Position numbers and translations under genes: made by a program
Shown here: one piece after another, positions 5,984-7,270 of the stretch
Numbering within the stretch: position 1 is the first letter of the stretch
Layout: the number at the start of each line of letters is the position of its first letter
The notes under the pieces: generated by a model
What the model was told of the DNA's origin: nothing
The model's database searches: none
The model's input: the letters and a program-made list of their open reading frames with translations, nothing else
Assembly: GCA_028820945.1 (NCBI GenBank)
Contig: JAPPHW010000178.1
Span: forward strand, 1-7,270
Length of the DNA stretch: 7,270 bases
DNA from: Defluviicoccus sp.
GTDB lineage: Bacteria; Pseudomonadota; Alphaproteobacteria; MPNO01
Reading direction: 5' to 3'

Positions 5984-6850
5984 CTATTCGAACCCGTAGA
6001 GGGCGGCCGGATTGTCGACCAGCATCATGTCGAGGGTCTTCCGGTCGACGCCCCAGCCGGCGAGCCATTCGAGGAGGTCCGCGTCGTCCGGAACCGGCTG
6101 GTCCCAATGTCCGACATGCGGCCAGTCGGTGGCCCACAGCATGCGGTCCGGCCTGGTATCGATGAGCGCCTTGGCGAGCGGCACCATGTCTTCATAAGGC
6201 GGGCCGGCCGCGCTCAGGCGGTCGGGGCAGGACAGCTTCACCCAGCAGCGCCCGGCCGCGACCAGATCGATCAGCGCGTCGAATCCGGGATGATCGAAGC
6301 CGTCCGCGCCGCCGAAATGGGCGAAATGGTCGAGCACCAGGTCGATGTCGAGCGCCTTGAGTCCGGCCAGCATGCCGGTCATTTCCCGCGGCCCGTCGAT
6401 GAACAGGTCGATGTGCCAGCCCAGCCGGGCGGCGCGGGGCGCGAACGCCTGGACGATCGGCATCGGGTCGCCGCCCAACAGGACCGGGGCGAAGCGGACA
6501 CCGCGAAATCCAAGCCCGTCGAGCCTGCGCAACTCCTCGTCGCCGATATCTGGCTCGACCACCGCGACGGCCCGCGCCCGATCCCCAAGCCGGGCCAATG
6601 CATCGGCGGTCGCCGACAGGTCGGTGGCGTAGCAGCTCGGCTGGACGATCACCGCGCGCTCGATGCCCAGCGCCTCTTGCAGGGCGGCATAGGCCTCCAA
6701 CGGCGACTCGGGCGCGGTGTAGAACCGGCCGTCGTCCAGCGGGAACCGGTCGTACGGCCCGATAATGTGGGCGTGGGTGTCGCAGGTCCCGGGCGGTGCC
6801 TGGGAGACGGGCGGGCGTGGCGGCAGCGGCCCGGGGCAAGGTCTGGTCAT
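5984..6850 (-). CDS. Amidohydrolase-family lactonase, LigI-like
   Basis: A 288-residue TIM-barrel hydrolase of the amidohydrolase-2 family (PF04909 type), similar in size to LigI (2-pyrone-4,6-dicarboxylate hydrolase), D-galactarolactone isomerase and 4-sulfomuconolactone hydrolase. After a proline-rich leader (1-22) come DTHAH with the paired H26 and H28, followed by the GPYDRFPL segment seen in these lactonases. R116 lies in GFRGVRF, H146 in GWHIDLF, H175 in LDHFAHFGG, K205 in WVKLS and D242-x2-H245 in ATDWPH; the protein ends with the usual VDNPAALYGF. The spacing of H26, H28, H175 and D242 matches H31, H33, H180 and D248 of LigI as I recall them. It therefore probably hydrolyses a lactone carrying carboxylates, in the cytoplasm. 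The ATG is preceded by AGGA with a 5-nt spacer. As first gene of the TRAP unit it likely acts on the imported compound or its product. The substrate is not determined by sequence. Confidence 0.9.
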   Translation of the reverse strand: MTRPCPGPLPPRPPVSQAPPGTCDTHAHIIGPYDRFPLDDGRFYTAPESPLEAYAALQEALGIERAVIVQPSCYATDLSATADALARLGDRARAVAVVEPDIGDEELRRLDGLGFRGVRFAPVLLGGDPMPIVQAFAPRAARLGWHIDLFIDGPREMTGMLAGLKALDIDLVLDHFAHFGGADGFDHPGFDALIDLVAAGRCWVKLSCPDRLSAAGPPYEDMVPLAKALIDTRPDRMLWATDWPHVGHWDQPVPDDADLLEWLAGWGVDRKTLDMMLVDNPAALYGFE

Positions 6851-7017
6851 CGTGGTCCTACCGTCGTGCCTCCCGTGCAGTCCCGGCGTCCCGGACCGTG
6901 GAAAGATTGTTGCACCGCCCCCCGGTGCTCCGCAAGCGGACCGTATTCGCCGACGGTCGCCCCGTTTGTTGACCGTCGACTTCGGCGCTGCCAACGTTCC
7001 GCGAGGGGTAAGCCGGC
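6851..7017. promoter_or_regulatory. Divergent intergenic region between lactonase/TRAP unit and SDR
   Basis: This 167-bp gap drives the lactonase-TRAP unit leftward and the SDR gene rightward. The SDR ribosome-binding site GAGGGG (7003-7008) lies 9 nt before its ATG; the lactonase has AGGA (6856-6859). A possible plus-strand -35, TTGACC (6969-6974), has only a poor -10 (CAACGT, 6992-6997). On the minus strand TTGCGG with AACAAT 18 nt downstream is a weak candidate. An 8-bp inverted repeat (6951-6978), a TCCGCAAGCGGA palindrome (6929-6940) and GACCGT copies at 6894, 6939 and 6971 suggest regulator binding. Confidence 0.5.
6951..6978. promoter_or_regulatory. 8-bp inverted repeat, candidate operator
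   Basis: CGACGGTC (6951-6958) and GACCGTCG (6971-6978) are perfect reverse complements with a 12-nt spacer, so the arm centres are 20 bp apart, about two helical turns. The right arm overlaps the candidate -35 TTGACC of the SDR gene. The shared GACCGT core also occurs at 6894-6899 and 6939-6944. This is what a dimeric regulator site would look like, but the regulator is not in the window and chance is not excluded. Confidence 0.4.
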
Positions 7018-7270
7018 ATGGATCTCGGACTCGAGGGCAGGGTTGCGCTGCTGACGGGCGCGAGCCGGGGGATCGGGCGTGCCTGCGCGAGCGCGCTGGC
7101 AGCGGAGGGCGTGCGGGTCGCGATCTGCGCGCGCGGGCGCGAGGCGATCGAGGCGGCGGCGCGCGACATCGCGGCAGAAACCGGCGGCGAGGCGGTCCCG
7201 TTCGTCGCCGACGTCTCTCGCGCCGACGATATCGCCCGCCTGCTGTCCGGGGTCGCGGAGAGCCTGGGAC
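7018..7270 (+). CDS. Short-chain dehydrogenase/reductase, N-terminal part
   Basis: The frame opens at ATG 7018 and runs off the window, giving the first 84 residues of a protein that would normally be about 250-260 long. It begins MDLGLEGRVALLTGASRGIG, with the classical SDR dinucleotide-binding motif TGASRGIG at 13-20. R17 within that motif and R39 after the second strand (AICARG) favour NADP(H). VADVS (63-67) is the conserved Asp strand contacting the adenine. The Tyr-x3-Lys catalytic pair would lie beyond the window. Members oxidise or reduce alcohol/ketone groups in the cytoplasm; many resemble FabG in sequence without being fatty-acid enzymes. GAGGGG, 9 nt upstream, supports the start. 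It is divergent from the lactonase-TRAP unit and probably belongs to the same catabolic cluster, perhaps as first gene of another operon. Substrate unknown. Confidence 0.93.
   Translation, partial: MDLGLEGRVALLTGASRGIGRACASALAAEGVRVAICARGREAIEAAARDIAAETGGEAVPFVADVSRADDIARLLSGVAESLG

Noticed and set aside
4419..5999. 526-codon plus-strand open frame opposite dctQ and dctP
   Set aside because: Its translation is rich in Arg, His, Gln and Glu with no recognisable domain. It lies antisense to two genes with clear family motifs and reflects high GC content.
5919..6137. Upstream extension of dctP
   Set aside because: It would place 73 charged residues before the signal peptide and overlap the lactonase; the strong ribosome-binding site supports 5918.
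6851..6994. Upstream extension of the lactonase
   Set aside because: The extra 48 residues have no family similarity; AGGA with a 5-nt spacer supports the ATG at 6850.
5936..7054. 372-codon plus-strand open frame opposite the lactonase
   Set aside because: Antisense to a gene with a complete set of amidohydrolase motifs, and it runs through the intergenic region into the SDR gene out of frame.
6858..7169. 103-codon minus-strand open frame opposite the SDR start
   Set aside because: Antisense to the SDR nucleotide-binding motif and the promoter region, with no recognisable domain.
1..7270. Mobile element, integrase, tRNA or CRISPR array
   Set aside because: No transposase or integrase motifs, terminal repeats, tRNA-like cloverleaf or regularly spaced repeats were seen on either strand.

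Overview
The window is strongly GC-rich. Its genes are tightly packed, mostly G/C at third codon positions, and accompanied by many GC-driven shadow ORFs. Gene content (NnrS, TRAP transporter, Rieske monooxygenase, ThDP decarboxylase) points to a Pseudomonadota genome, most likely alphaproteobacterial; this is inference from family content, not a phylogenetic result.

Layout: (1) 1-240 (+) is the 3' end of an nnrS-type heme-copper membrane protein gene. (2) 244-1929 (-) is a complete ThDP-dependent enzyme of the benzoylformate decarboxylase/acetolactate synthase-like superfamily, ending 3 bp from nnrS tail to tail. (3) 1930-2049 is a 120-bp divergent intergenic region. (4) 2050-3084 (+) is a complete Rieske oxygenase alpha subunit of the VanA/dicamba monooxygenase type. 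(5) 3100-6850 (-) is a four-gene unit that, read from its promoter side, encodes a LigI-like lactonase/amidohydrolase, the TRAP binding protein (DctP), small permease (DctQ) and large permease (DctM). dctQ and dctM overlap by 4 bp, and strong hairpins lie on either side of dctP. (6) 6851-7017 is a second divergent intergenic region holding an 8-bp perfect inverted repeat and several GACCGT copies. (7) 7018-7270 (+) is the 5' end of a short-chain dehydrogenase/reductase running off the window.

Taken together, genes 2-7 look like a catabolic cluster for an organic acid, probably aromatic or lactone-forming. The TRAP system would import an anionic substrate; a Rieske monooxygenase could hydroxylate or O-demethylate; an SDR could oxidise or reduce an alcohol/ketone; a LigI-type hydrolase could open a lactone; and a ThDP enzyme could decarboxylate or ligate a 2-oxo acid. 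Each family assignment is well supported by motifs. The substrate and the order of steps are not visible in the sequence. No Rieske reductase partner and no transcriptional regulator lie inside the window. I saw no mobile element, CRISPR array, tRNA or rRNA, and no clearly unprecedented system; the main novelty is the combination of enzymes and the active-site deviations from characterised relatives.
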